NCBI GenBank assembly: GCA_947504195.1
Contig: CANNGN010000001.1
Location: 496,001-560,000, forward strand
Source of the DNA: an uncultured Vibrio sp.
GTDB taxonomy: Bacteria > Pseudomonadota > Gammaproteobacteria > Enterobacterales > Vibrionaceae
Direction: 5' to 3'
DNA length: 64,000 nt
The first letter of the stretch is position 1. Every line of letters starts with the position of its first letter. Shown one piece after another: positions 24,639 through 33,467 of this stretch. Both the position numbers and the translations under genes were made by a program. The notes beneath the pieces are model-generated. The model saw only the letters and a list, made by a program, of their open reading frames with translations, ran no database searches and was not told where the DNA came from.

Positions 24639-25097
24639 ATGCAACTTCTCAATAAATATTCATTACTTGCGGTTATTGGTGGCGGTTTGCTTGCGCTCAT
24701 GATCCATTTAAACAGCCAGCTTGCATCCGTTACATCCGCATTAAGTGCGTCATGGATAGCTCATGCCGTGGGCGCGTTTGTCGCTTGGTGCCTACTGATT
24801 GTCTTCAACACGGGTATAAGCCCTAGCGAGGTACACATGGCAAAACCGACTAAGATTTATCATCTTGGGGGCATTCCTGGAGCATTAACCGTGATTTTGG
24901 CGTCGATCACCATAAATAGTGGCGTTGGATTGTCGGGAACTCTGGCACTAGCACTTATTGGCCAACTGGTCTTTTCTATGCTTTGTGAACATCTTGGGCT
25001 TTTTAATCTTAAACAACGAACGTTTCTGTATCGTGATTTGATCCCTATATTACTGGTTACATCGGGTTCATTTATGTTGATATTTAGCAAGGGGTAA
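24639..25097 (+). CDS. YdcZ-type (DUF606) DMT transporter subunit
   Basis: From the ATG at 24639-24641 (preceded by ACGAGGAATT) the product is 152 residues with about five membrane helices. It carries the family's early NSQLASVTSALSASWIAHAVGA motif. An upstream in-frame extension to 24471 overlaps the LysR gene and is not needed. These half-length drug/metabolite transporters usually work as pairs in opposite orientation, and the second half follows 3 bp after the stop. The substrate is unknown. Confidence 0.85.
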   Translation: MQLLNKYSLLAVIGGGLLALMIHLNSQLASVTSALSASWIAHAVGAFVAWCLLIVFNTGISPSEVHMAKPTKIYHLGGIPGALTVILASITINSGVGLSGTLALALIGQLVFSMLCEHLGLFNLKQRTFLYRDLIPILLVTSGSFMLIFSKG

Positions 25098-25100
25098 TCT

Positions 25101-25535
25101 ATGACGGTATACATACTTTTAGGGCTTTTAAACGGGTTTTGCATTGCGCTAAGTCGGATTTTGAATGGTCAACTCAGCTTACATTATGGTGCATTTCGTG
25201 CTTCCTATTTTAATCATATCGTAGGGTTAATTTTTCTCTCGCTGTTCGTCGTTTTTTGGTATCACCCTCCAGAAATATTTCCCAGTGATATTGTGCTTTA
25301 TTCTGGCGGACTAATAGGAGCATTATATGTCGCGATTAATAGCCTCGTCATGACCAAACTCGGTTCAACCAATGCCATTGTACTGGTTATCGCTGGGCAA
25401 ATGCTTGTGAGCGTGTTCTTTGATTCATTTACCACTGATCGTTATATTCAACAATACGTGGGAGCAGGACTGATCATTGTGGGAGTCGTATTCAAAGAGA
25501 TGGTAGAAGTTAAAAAAAAGAGCATGAATAATTAA
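25101..25535 (+). CDS. YdcZ-type (DUF606) DMT transporter subunit, partner
   Basis: The product has 144 residues and five predicted helices, with the same family motif in variant form (ILNGQLSLHYGAFRASYFNHIVG). It starts 3 bp after its homologue, so the pair is co-translated and likely forms an antiparallel heterodimer. The divergent LysR gene is the likely regulator. Confidence 0.85.
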   Translation: MTVYILLGLLNGFCIALSRILNGQLSLHYGAFRASYFNHIVGLIFLSLFVVFWYHPPEIFPSDIVLYSGGLIGALYVAINSLVMTKLGSTNAIVLVIAGQMLVSVFFDSFTTDRYIQQYVGAGLIIVGVVFKEMVEVKKKSMNN

Positions 25536-25725
25536 CGATTCAGTAAAGTCCGGTTCAATTCAAGCCTTAACTTTTCAATATCAGGACGTATTCTTATGAG
25601 CTAACTTATGTGTAGGATTGAGAAATTCCAATGCTAATGTATTATGACAAATAAGTACCCCAGCTCATTTTAGGTTATTGGTATGTTTATACACTCTCAC
25701 CCGCTGCTAACTTTCGGACATATAA

Positions 25726-26754
25726 ATGTCTGATATAAATTTTTCAAACTCTGTTTCGATTGCGTCTATTTTGGATGTGATCGATGCATGCGGAAATTTG
25801 CCCGCCTCGGCCAAATTGAAATACAGAGCACTGGGTTTGTGTCATTCACGTAATAAATCACCTTTAACTCGTATCCCTGAAAATACGTTCATTGAACTGT
25901 GGAATCTAATTGGAACGTTCCACCCCTGCGCCGAGATAGGGCTTGTTATTGGCCAAAAAATCTCCCCGGAATCCAAAGGGGTACTCGCGAGTTGGGTAAG
26001 CCAATCCGATACCATTGGAGAGGCATTAACCCTCTTCCAGAAAAATATTATCTTGATGAATCCTTCTGAGCATTGGGAAATCGATGATGATGGTAGGTAT
26101 TGTACATTGTCGTTAACGATTCATTCAGAGTACAGCTATCCAAATCAAGCTATAGAGCGCAGTTTTAGTGCGATGGTTGCTTGGGCTCGAATGCTTAGTG
26201 CGCACCCTTTCTCAATAAAAAGTGCTCATTTTACCTGTGAGAAACCCGACTACGCTGACAAATATGAATCTATCTTCGGGTCGAACATTCAATTTGGTTC
26301 GCAAACGAATCAGCTTGTCTTTAGTTCCAGCTTTTTAACGTACCCTATTACGTCTAGTAGCCGCTATGTTAAAGAAATAATGGCCGAAAATGCAGATAAA
26401 GTATTAAGAGCACTCAACGATACTGGCAGTATAAAAAAATTAGTCTCTGAAATTGTTACGAGTAATATGTCAGAAGGTCATCTAATTGGAATCGATGAAA
26501 TAGCGACTAAGCTATATACCAGTAGACAAACGCTATATCGTAAACTAGAAAAGGAAAATACTACCTTTCGTTCTATCGTTGATGAAGTACGTAAAAAATA
26601 CATTATCATCAATCTCAACAAGCCAAATGCACCTAGTATTACGGAACTCAGTTATAATCTAGGTTTCAAGGATACCAGTAGTTTCTATAAAGCGTTTAAA
26701 CGTTACTTTAACGCCACCCCCAAAGAGTATATTGAGTCAAGACGCATTGAGTAA
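25726..26754 (+). CDS. AraC-family regulator with arabinose-binding-type N-domain
   Basis: The protein has 342 residues, the length of the OruR/ToxT-like group with the AraC-binding-like sensor (~15-200). The C-terminal HTH pair is IDEIATKLYTSRQTLYRKL and ITELSYNLGFKDTSSFYKAFKRYF, ending ATPKEY. No clear Shine-Dalgarno sequence precedes the ATG. It converges on two outer-membrane barrel genes, but shared function is not shown. Confidence 0.85.
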   Translation: MSDINFSNSVSIASILDVIDACGNLPASAKLKYRALGLCHSRNKSPLTRIPENTFIELWNLIGTFHPCAEIGLVIGQKISPESKGVLASWVSQSDTIGEALTLFQKNIILMNPSEHWEIDDDGRYCTLSLTIHSEYSYPNQAIERSFSAMVAWARMLSAHPFSIKSAHFTCEKPDYADKYESIFGSNIQFGSQTNQLVFSSSFLTYPITSSSRYVKEIMAENADKVLRALNDTGSIKKLVSEIVTSNMSEGHLIGIDEIATKLYTSRQTLYRKLEKENTTFRSIVDEVRKKYIIINLNKPNAPSITELSYNLGFKDTSSFYKAFKRYFNATPKEYIESRRIE

Positions 26755-26821
26755 CGCTCATTTCGATATGTAAAGAACAGTATTGAATGAGGATCGCTCT
26801 GTTTGTATCCAGTTTCTAGTT

Positions 26822-27313
26822 TCAATTAAAATGATAACGAACCCCAATACCAAACGTCTCTAAACTACCGCCTAACCAGCTATATTCAAGTTCAACATTA
26901 AATTGGTCAAATCGGTACCCGACTCCCACTCCTCTTGCGATACCGGCATGGACATCGTCTAATTTTAACGTCCCATTACTATCATAAAATTTGTATCTTT
27001 CATTCGTTACACCGAACTTAATTTTATAGAAAAGCGTTTCTTGACTGCGATAAACTCCATATAGGTGAACCATATTGATTTTTTGGTCACCACCGTAAAA
27101 GTCATTGTGTGTATTACTGATATTGTAGCTGCCTTCAATTGCCCAATGATTAAACTCATACCCAGCTAAGATGTTATTGACATTTACAGAATTAAATTCT
27201 GTTTGGTCTAAAGTCATACGGCTAAAGTCTGTGCCTACATAAAATTGATTTGCATGTGCAAATGACGAGAGTATTGATGCCCACGCAACAAAACATTTAG
27301 TGATTAATTTCAA
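26822..27313 (-). CDS. outer-membrane beta-barrel protein
   Basis: A 163-residue protein with a signal peptide (MKLITKCFVAWASILSSFAHA) followed by alternating amphipathic strands (FYVGTDFSRMTLDQ, WAIEGSYNIS, KIKFGVTNERY, FNVELEYSW) and ending YHFN, close to the aromatic C-terminus of OmpX/OmpA-type eight-strand barrels. It lies 22 bp after another barrel gene on the same strand, so both are likely co-expressed. Role not known. Confidence 0.75.
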   Translation of the reverse strand: MKLITKCFVAWASILSSFAHANQFYVGTDFSRMTLDQTEFNSVNVNNILAGYEFNHWAIEGSYNISNTHNDFYGGDQKINMVHLYGVYRSQETLFYKIKFGVTNERYKFYDSNGTLKLDDVHAGIARGVGVGYRFDQFNVELEYSWLGGSLETFGIGVRYHFN

Positions 27314-27335
27314 TTTTTGCTCCTCGCCACTATTG

Positions 27336-27905
27336 CTAAAAGTGGTAACCCGCCGTTAGGCCCCAAGTAAATCCACCCGCGTCACGCTCTTCGCCATTAA
27401 GTGTCATATCGCTACTCGAATAGTGAGCATCAAGACCTACAGACCATTGATCTGCAATGAGGTAGTCAACCCCGCCGCCAATCCAATACCCAGTAGATTC
27501 ATCTTCATAAGTCTTCTTCGAGCCTGACTGCTCTGATTGAAGTTCAGCGCCTAAAATACTAACGCCCCCGCCTAAGTACGGGATAAATGAATCGGCTAAA
27601 ACGGGCGCTTGCCACCGTAACCCAAAATTAATTTCAGCAACGCCTGTTTCTGTGGTCACCCCATTAGTTTGGTTCTCGTTACCACTGCCGTAAAAATCTA
27701 GCGCAATCCCCACAGGTGATGATGTCGGTAAGTAAGTAAACTGAAACCCGATAGTGTCCATTGAATCGTCGTCTCCCCAATCAGAATCAAGTGATTTCGC
27801 ACCAAATAATACTTTGAATGAAGAATTCCCGTTTGCGGCATTTGCCAAGCCGACTGGCAATAATAATAAACTGGCAAGCGTAACGGTGTTCACAGTAGTT
27901 GACAT
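27336..27905 (-). CDS. outer-membrane beta-barrel protein
   Basis: A 189-residue protein with a signal peptide (cleavage near AANA), then barrel strands with Gly/aromatic alternation (GIALDFYGSG, INFGLRWQAP, IPYLGGGVSI, YWIGGGVDYLI, WSVGLDAHYSS) and a terminal Phe (TWGLTAGYHF), the signal for BAM recognition. Resembles porin-family/OmpW-like 8-strand proteins. First of two barrel genes. Confidence 0.75.
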   Translation of the reverse strand: MSTTVNTVTLASLLLLPVGLANAANGNSSFKVLFGAKSLDSDWGDDDSMDTIGFQFTYLPTSSPVGIALDFYGSGNENQTNGVTTETGVAEINFGLRWQAPVLADSFIPYLGGGVSILGAELQSEQSGSKKTYEDESTGYWIGGGVDYLIADQWSVGLDAHYSSSDMTLNGEERDAGGFTWGLTAGYHF

Positions 27906-28081
27906 AATAAGCTCTCACTTTTTTTAGGGTTAAATCGGTATCGCCTAATACAATGACCCAGTCCATGGACTCGTTATTTAGCGACATTTCGTTGGAGCAT
28001 GATATGGCCTGACAATGGTTTTGTTTATGTTCATTTGTAACCATTTAATGTCAATTTGATTCAAATTTCGTTTGCAGATGA

Positions 28082-28240
28082 TTAGCGTTTTTTAGTCTAC
28101 TTGTGGATTGTCTATATCGTAGACAGATAGAGCGTTTGGATATTCCTATTGTCGGCAATGTGCACCAAGAAGTTGAAGGCATCACTTCTCTCTATACTCG
28201 TGGTTATTTGAGGGTATCTGGAGTAAAGGAAGTTAAGTAA
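28082..28240 (+). pseudogene. C-terminal gene remnant of unknown family
   Basis: An open frame of 52 codons ends ..RLDIPIVGNVHQEVEG / ITSLYTRGYLRVSGVKEVK with TAA at 28238-28240. Protein-like composition without a plausible start or ribosome-binding site suggests the tail of a lost gene. Family not recognised. Confidence 0.35.
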
Positions 28241-28245
28241 GTTGA

Positions 28246-28329
28246 TTAATTACGGCGGAGTTGGTTAAAGTCGTAGCAAGTAAAATACAAATACTGCACA
28301 CACCGACTCGTATTGGGGCAAAAGGCTAA
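28246..28329 (+). pseudogene. very short remnant resembling the first ORF of the window
   Basis: The frame reads ..TAELVKVVASK.. to TAA at 28327-28329. The first ~12 codons resemble TGELVKAATGE at 3-35 at both DNA and protein level. The match is short and could be chance. Confidence 0.2.
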
Positions 28330-28391
28330 ACCAGTGTTGGTTCAGCCAGTGTTATGACTAGTCATGATCCCGTCGTCGACTCTAAATTTCT

Positions 28392-29570
28392 CTAACCGTC
28401 GATGATATCTATTAGTGCTTCGGCCAGTATTCTTATCTGAGATTGTCTCAGTCCCGCAATGTTTATCCTGCCATTGGGAATACCATAAATTGCATACTTA
28501 TCTCGCAATAGTGCCATCTGAGCGGTGCTTAAGGGCAACATCGAAAACATCCCTTTTTGCTTGGCGATTACGTGGAGTGACGCGGGAGCGCCTAATTCGG
28601 ACAAGATGTCTCCAAGCTCTTTACGGATATCGACAACACGTTCTCGATACCCTGTTAGTTCTTGTAACCAAGGTTCAGGGTTACTGAATAGCAATGAAGC
28701 AATTGCGGAGCCATGATTCGGTGGCATTGAGTAGTTCGCTCGTGTAATGCGTTCTAGCAATGGACGTACGTTGGTTAGCAGGCTTTTATTATTCGCGACA
28801 ACCATTGCGGCACCAGTACGCTCACAGTACAGTCCCATATTCTTCGAGCAACTTGCGGCAACAAATACCACATCATTTTGTTCCACAATCAATCTCAGTC
28901 CAGCGGCATCATTATCTGGTGTGTCGCCAAAACCTTGATAAGCGATATCGATAAATGGGGTTATTTTTTTACGCTGACAGAAATCTGAAAATTGTTGCCA
29001 CTGTTCGATAGATGGATCAATTCCCGTTGGGTTATGGCAACAACCGTGAAGCAAGATGACGTCTCCTTCCACGGCGTATTCCAAATCGGCAAAGCAGGTT
29101 TCGATATCCAACTCTCCATCTTTATCCTGCCAGCGGAAAGGCTCAACCTTTAACCCGGCACCTTCCATAATCGGTCGATGGTTGATGTAGCCTGGATTGG
29201 TATTCCATATAACAGTATTAGGAGATAAATGCACAATAAAATCCGCCAATACTCTCAGTGCTCCCGATGCACCGACGGTTTGAATCGTGTATTGGCTTTC
29301 AAGTTTGGCGTTGATATCCCCGAGCAAGAACGTTGCAATTTGGTGATTGAATTCCAAATTTCCAGATAACGCTCGGTATGACTTTGAGTGCGCCTTTTTC
29401 GCTAGGTAATGTTCCGCATCTTGTACATTTTTCATGACTGGAGTTTCACCCAATTCATCTCGGTATACCCCCACAATAAGATCAATTTTTTCTTCTCGTG
29501 GGTCGTCTTTAAACTCATCTAAAAGTGTCCATAATGGGTCACCACTCAAATTCGGTAAGTTTTCTAACAT
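28392..29570 (-). CDS. aromatic-amino-acid-type aminotransferase (class I/II, PLP)
   Basis: From ATG 29570-29568 (AGGGAG ~9 bases upstream) the product has 392 residues; a longer frame to 29621 would overlap the next gene. It is an AspC/TyrB-type enzyme: GVYRDELGETPVM near the start, CCHNPTGID for cofactor binding, and the PLP-Lys in AASCSKNMGLYCERTGA. It should transaminate aspartate or aromatic amino acids with 2-oxoglutarate in the cytoplasm. It lies 25 bp downstream of an EamA transporter start-to-stop unit, with a divergent Lrp regulator, forming an amino-acid metabolism/export module. Confidence 0.88.
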   Translation of the reverse strand: MLENLPNLSGDPLWTLLDEFKDDPREEKIDLIVGVYRDELGETPVMKNVQDAEHYLAKKAHSKSYRALSGNLEFNHQIATFLLGDINAKLESQYTIQTVGASGALRVLADFIVHLSPNTVIWNTNPGYINHRPIMEGAGLKVEPFRWQDKDGELDIETCFADLEYAVEGDVILLHGCCHNPTGIDPSIEQWQQFSDFCQRKKITPFIDIAYQGFGDTPDNDAAGLRLIVEQNDVVFVAASCSKNMGLYCERTGAAMVVANNKSLLTNVRPLLERITRANYSMPPNHGSAIASLLFSNPEPWLQELTGYRERVVDIRKELGDILSELGAPASLHVIAKQKGMFSMLPLSTAQMALLRDKYAIYGIPNGRINIAGLRQSQIRILAEALIDIIDG

Positions 29571-29595
29571 AACTTTGATTCTCCCTGAATAAACA

Positions 29596-30522
29596 CTAAC
29601 TGCGGTTGGAAAGAATGACACCTGTAATGGTCAACCCTATCCCACAAAGAATGACAGCTGATAGCGGCTCGTCGAAAACCGCCACTGCGAGTAGTGCTGT
29701 TAAGCCTGGTGATATCGAGCCTATAGTCGAAGATTTCTCGGAGCCTAATTGACCAACGGCATAGGAAAATCCTATTGTGGCGAGGATACCAACGCCCAAT
29801 CCTTGTATAACAATAAACGGTAGAGCTTCTTGAAATGAAAATGAGCCGAAATTACTCGGAACCCACTCGCAACAAATCAGCCCTAATGTAATAAAGAATG
29901 ACAAGTACGATAGGATAATTGCTACGGTAATCGCGTTTAGGCCCGCACGTTTTAACCCCATTATGTACCCTGCCCAAATCAGCGCAGCGCATAGCAAATA
30001 AAATACACCATTGGACATACTGTTAGTCGCGTTGCCAGTACGGTCGATAACCATTATCACGATGCCCACAAGTATCAATGATAAAGAAAGAACACGCTTC
30101 AAAGACACATTCTGGTGGTAAAAAATATAGGAAAGCAGAGCAATAAAAAAGGGCGAAGTCCCCGCTAAGATAGCCCCAACATAAGCGGTAGGTGTCGTTT
30201 TTGCCCCTAAAGAAGCTAAGAACAAAAATGGAACGCCTCCTAGCAGAATAAATAGTACGTCCGAAATGCGCGTCGTTTTTATGGCTCTCAGGTGTGAAGG
30301 GATCATTGGAGCCAATAGCACCAATGGCACAAAAAACCTGATTAATGCAACATCAGCAATACTAAGAGGTGAAGTACCGATTGCACGGATGGTGAGAGAA
30401 AACCCTGACCAGATTATCAACACCATAAACATTGCCATGTAACCTTTTGCTAAAGGAGAGACAAAGCTCTGACTCAATTTACCCGTTACTGAATGGATCG
30501 CTCTTTCCATTGTACCTATCAC
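29596..30522 (-). CDS. EamA/DMT-family transporter
   Basis: The protein has 308 residues and ten predicted helices in two EamA repeats (~30-165 and ~175-305; e.g. FMVLIIWSGFSLTIRAIG and VFYLLCAALIWAGYIMGLKRAG). Such carriers commonly export amino acids or metabolites. First gene before the aminotransferase; divergent from an Lrp/AsnC regulator across ~140 bp. The start may be Met1 or Met5. Confidence 0.88.
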   Translation of the reverse strand: MIGTMERAIHSVTGKLSQSFVSPLAKGYMAMFMVLIIWSGFSLTIRAIGTSPLSIADVALIRFFVPLVLLAPMIPSHLRAIKTTRISDVLFILLGGVPFLFLASLGAKTTPTAYVGAILAGTSPFFIALLSYIFYHQNVSLKRVLSLSLILVGIVIMVIDRTGNATNSMSNGVFYLLCAALIWAGYIMGLKRAGLNAITVAIILSYLSFFITLGLICCEWVPSNFGSFSFQEALPFIVIQGLGVGILATIGFSYAVGQLGSEKSSTIGSISPGLTALLAVAVFDEPLSAVILCGIGLTITGVILSNRS

Positions 30523-30660
30523 CTACTCTCTACACTTGTTAATGATATTATTCACCAAATATCACGCATTTAATCGGCAAATGTTTAACCGGTAATTGCC
30601 ATTTGTAGTGGAATAAATTAACTTGTCATAAAATATTGATTGATATCGGCAAGAGTAATT

Positions 30661-31116
30661 ATGGATAGAATTGATCGTCACATACTTGAAATTATTCAAT
30701 CGGAAGGACGATTGTCTACTGCGGATCTTTCAGAGCGAGTTGGCTTGTCGCCTTCCCCTTGCGCTCGGCGTTTAAAACGGCTTGAAGATGAGGGCTATAT
30801 TGAAGGTTACCTTGCTAATTTGAGTAAGGAGAAGATAGGAATATCGATGACGTTTTTTGTTGAGGTGAGCTTGAATAATCATCAGGAAGAGTCGATTAGA
30901 AGCTTTGAATATGCGCTCTCGAGTATAGAAGAAGTGATAAATGGACATATTGTTTCGGGAGCATACGATTATCTATTAGAAGTCGTTACCCCAGATTTGA
31001 CTGGTTATGAATCATTTACAAAAAAACTTCACAAAATAACCAGTGTAAAAGACATTCATACGCATTTATCTGTAAGGCAAATCATCACAAAAAAATCGTT
31101 ACCATTATATATTTAA
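30661..31116 (+). CDS. Lrp/AsnC-family regulator
   Basis: The preferred ATG is at 30661 (MDRIDRHILEIIQSEGRLS), giving 151 residues; an upstream TTG would add 7. HTH ~18-40 (TADLSERVGLSPSPCARRLKRLE), then the RAM ligand domain (~65-145) with GAYDYLLEVV. It probably senses an amino acid and controls the divergent transporter/aminotransferase operon. Confidence 0.9.
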   Translation: MDRIDRHILEIIQSEGRLSTADLSERVGLSPSPCARRLKRLEDEGYIEGYLANLSKEKIGISMTFFVEVSLNNHQEESIRSFEYALSSIEEVINGHIVSGAYDYLLEVVTPDLTGYESFTKKLHKITSVKDIHTHLSVRQIITKKSLPLYI

Positions 31117-31156
31117 CGGGCTGATTTATTCTTAACGTATATTCGTTTCAAATAGA

Positions 31157-31194
31157 AAGCCCCGTCGATAAATTGAGTTATCGTAACGGGGCTT
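31157..31194. terminator. bidirectional hairpin terminator
   Basis: AAGCCCCGT (31157-31165) pairs perfectly with ACGGGGCTT (31186-31194), with a second inner stem CGATAA/TTATCG. A T-rich tail follows on the plus strand (GTTATTCATTCTT) and an A-rich arm on the other side. It lies between the convergent Lrp and DUF3316 genes. Confidence 0.85.
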
Positions 31195-31210
31195 GTTATT
31201 CATTCTTGAT

Positions 31211-31558
31211 TTAGTCTTCGTCTTGCTGATACGCGCTGAAGTTATAATCCACATTCACAATTGCTTGGTAGCTAATTTCGCTCGGAGAAGTCGCAAACTC
31301 AGTGATGGTGACTTTCGTGTCTTTGAGCATAACGTCATCAGCAGATGCTTGAACGTAAAACGGAAGCTTTTTAATAAGCTCATCACTGGACAACGTCTTT
31401 AAGTTTTCGATCATCTTGAATCCAGCATCATACGCTTCTGCTTTGCTTTGATATGTCGCGGTCGCTATGTCTGTGCTGCCTTCTTGTGTTACTGAACCTG
31501 CGAAAGATGCAGTGCTTAGTAGTAGAGAAGTGGTGAATATAGTGATTAATGATTTCAT
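31211..31558 (-). CDS. DUF3316-type small periplasmic protein
   Basis: The protein has 115 residues with a signal peptide (MKSLITIFTTSLLLSTASFA). The mature part (QEGSTDIATATYQSKAEAYDAG, SYQAIVNVDYNFSA near the end) matches the pattern I know from Vibrio proteins labelled DUF3316. Function unknown; a periplasmic location is likely. Monocistronic, ending at the bidirectional terminator. Confidence 0.75.
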   Translation of the reverse strand: MKSLITIFTTSLLLSTASFAGSVTQEGSTDIATATYQSKAEAYDAGFKMIENLKTLSSDELIKKLPFYVQASADDVMLKDTKVTITEFATSPSEISYQAIVNVDYNFSAYQQDED

Positions 31559-31822
31559 AGTCTTTTTCCTAATATTGGTTAACAGTGCCCTTACTGCTTA
31601 AGACTAATCATAACGTTGAAATTATGTGATGTACGTCAAGTTATGTAAAGACAACGTAAATGTGAAATTACAAACGTTAATTAGATTATCTCGATATTTC
31701 ATTAGCGGTAATAGATGTGATTAATATTTAAAATCAAGAAATTACACCTCTATCAGATTGCGATATTTTCTTTAACTCGCCCTTTACTCGTACTTAGCTA
31801 GGGGCTAAAGTTTTTCCATGTG

Positions 31823-32452
31823 TCATGCAAATAGTGATGTGAACAGCGGATTGTCCATCACAAGCCAGACAGCAACAGCGACCAGGCTGCCTGCATAAAA
31901 GAAATTCATCCCTTTCTCATACATTGGGCTGTTCGACAGTTTCGACAGTAATTCACCAATTGATACCCAGACAAAATGCATAGAAATGTTTAACACCGCC
32001 AGCCAGATAATTAAGACGGCAACACCGTTTGCTCCAAATGTTTCCTGAGACTGTTGCGCGAACAAGGTAAACATCAGAAATACCATTAGCCAGCCTTTAC
32101 TGTTTAACAATTGAATCAACAATCCATCAAAAAAACCTAGTGTTCTTGAAGCATTATTCTGTTCACTGTCCTGAACTCGAATGAATTTACTGGCGATATA
32201 AACAAGATAGAGCGCGCCTACTAATTGCAGCACATTCATTAACTTCGGTTGCGTGCCAACAACCTCCCCTAACCCGTAACCGATTAAAATCGACTTAATA
32301 ATGAAAATACTATCTACACCAGCAATTAACGGGATAGATTTTCTTACCCCTACCTTTGCTCCTGATGCTGCAAAAACAATGTTGGCGGGGCCAGGGCTAA
32401 ATACCAGAGGAAACATCACCCCTAACCAAATAACAAATAAACTCATACTCAC
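31823..32452 (-). CDS. LysE-family translocator (amino-acid exporter)
   Basis: A 209-residue inner-membrane protein with six predicted helices and the RhtB/LysE opening (VMFPLVFSPGPANIVFAASGAKVGVRKS) plus NSKGWLMVFLMF in the middle. The family exports amino acids or homoserine lactone-like compounds. An AraC regulator lies 69 bp upstream on the same strand and may control it. Confidence 0.88.
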   Translation of the reverse strand: MSMSLFVIWLGVMFPLVFSPGPANIVFAASGAKVGVRKSIPLIAGVDSIFIIKSILIGYGLGEVVGTQPKLMNVLQLVGALYLVYIASKFIRVQDSEQNNASRTLGFFDGLLIQLLNSKGWLMVFLMFTLFAQQSQETFGANGVAVLIIWLAVLNISMHFVWVSIGELLSKLSNSPMYEKGMNFFYAGSLVAVAVWLVMDNPLFTSLFA

Positions 32453-32521
32453 CTCCTAAGTAAAGAAGCGCAGAATAAGGAATTAATCTCGCGTGGTCTT
32501 GTACAAAATTGAACGCTAAAA

Positions 32522-33328
32522 CTAATGCTGAGTGACTAGATAATTGGATGGAGATACGCCAAAGGCTTTCTTGAAATTGCGGGTAAAATGACTTTGATCA
32601 TAGAACCCGCAAGCGAGCGATGTTTCGACACAACTCGCCCCTCTAGCAAGGAAAGTCTTGGCATTGATAACCTTTATTAAAAGTAAATATTGATGAGGAG
32701 TGACGCCAAACACTGTCTTAAAGCTTTTAATTAACTGAAATTTAGAACAGTTTGAAATGTCTTCAAGTTCGGTTAGTGAAGGATTTAACTCGAAATTATC
32801 GTGAATATAATCTCTGGCAAGATAACTGCTTCTGGTACAAATATGCTTATACATCTCTTGTTTAGGAGAACCATACTTCGTAAACAGTTTTTCTAGCGCG
32901 ACGGTATATAAAGACTCTTTAGTTAACTGAAACGATGTTTCTTCGAGCGAAATGTGCAGTTTTAGCAATGTATCAAATAGCGTTTCATCGTGGATAACTG
33001 GGCGATCAATGATAGGGTCTAGAGGAAAACAACTATTTTCAAAAGTGTCATTTAGCGACTTCATATTGAAATAAAACATGCGATATCGCCAGCCTTCTGG
33101 CGAACCTGAAAAACCCGTATGAACCTCTGAGGGGTTGATAGCGACGATATGACGTTTGGGTATGATGATATTTTTACCACGGTACAATAAGCCTTCTGCA
33201 CCTTCTTCAATAACACCAATCGCCAATTCATCATGCCAATGTTTAGAAAACTCAAACTTGGTATAGCTGGCCGAAAGTAGTTCTATGCCAGACAAGTCTG
33301 GATTTACCCAGAGCTTCGATTTTTCCAC
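32522..33328 (-). CDS. AraC-family regulator
   Basis: The protein has 268 residues: cupin-type sensor ~18-95 (KHWHDELAIGVIEEGAEGLLYRG; VAINPSEVHTG) and C-terminal HTH pair (SLTELEDISNCSKFQLIKSF; CVETSLACGFYDQSHFTRNF) ending VSPSNYL. This subgroup is frequently encoded next to LysE exporters, as here, suggesting it activates the downstream translocator. Confidence 0.88.
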   Translation of the reverse strand: MEKSKLWVNPDLSGIELLSASYTKFEFSKHWHDELAIGVIEEGAEGLLYRGKNIIIPKRHIVAINPSEVHTGFSGSPEGWRYRMFYFNMKSLNDTFENSCFPLDPIIDRPVIHDETLFDTLLKLHISLEETSFQLTKESLYTVALEKLFTKYGSPKQEMYKHICTRSSYLARDYIHDNFELNPSLTELEDISNCSKFQLIKSFKTVFGVTPHQYLLLIKVINAKTFLARGASCVETSLACGFYDQSHFTRNFKKAFGVSPSNYLVTQH

Positions 33329-33467
33329 TCGGTGCCTATTGATCTTAAAGAGAGTTTGAATTTCATTCTGATGTAAATATCCTCAAATCACAATATAAAT
33401 ATAGGCGCAATACGTTCTTGTTTGGTTACCTCATATACACCACTGTTCTACAACCAATAATTATGTA

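Larger units (their letters stand above)
27906..28391. other. intergenic region with two decayed ORF fragments
   Basis: The first ~100 bp are the leader of the barrel operon. The rest contains short plus-strand remnants at 28082-28240 and 28246-28329. A possible hairpin (CTAAACCA / TGGTTCAG) follows at 28326-28345. No intact gene. Confidence 0.4.

Noticed and set aside
29571..29621. Longer aminotransferase frame overlapping the transporter gene
   Set aside because: A good ribosome-binding site (AGGGAG) precedes the internal ATG and family homology begins there.
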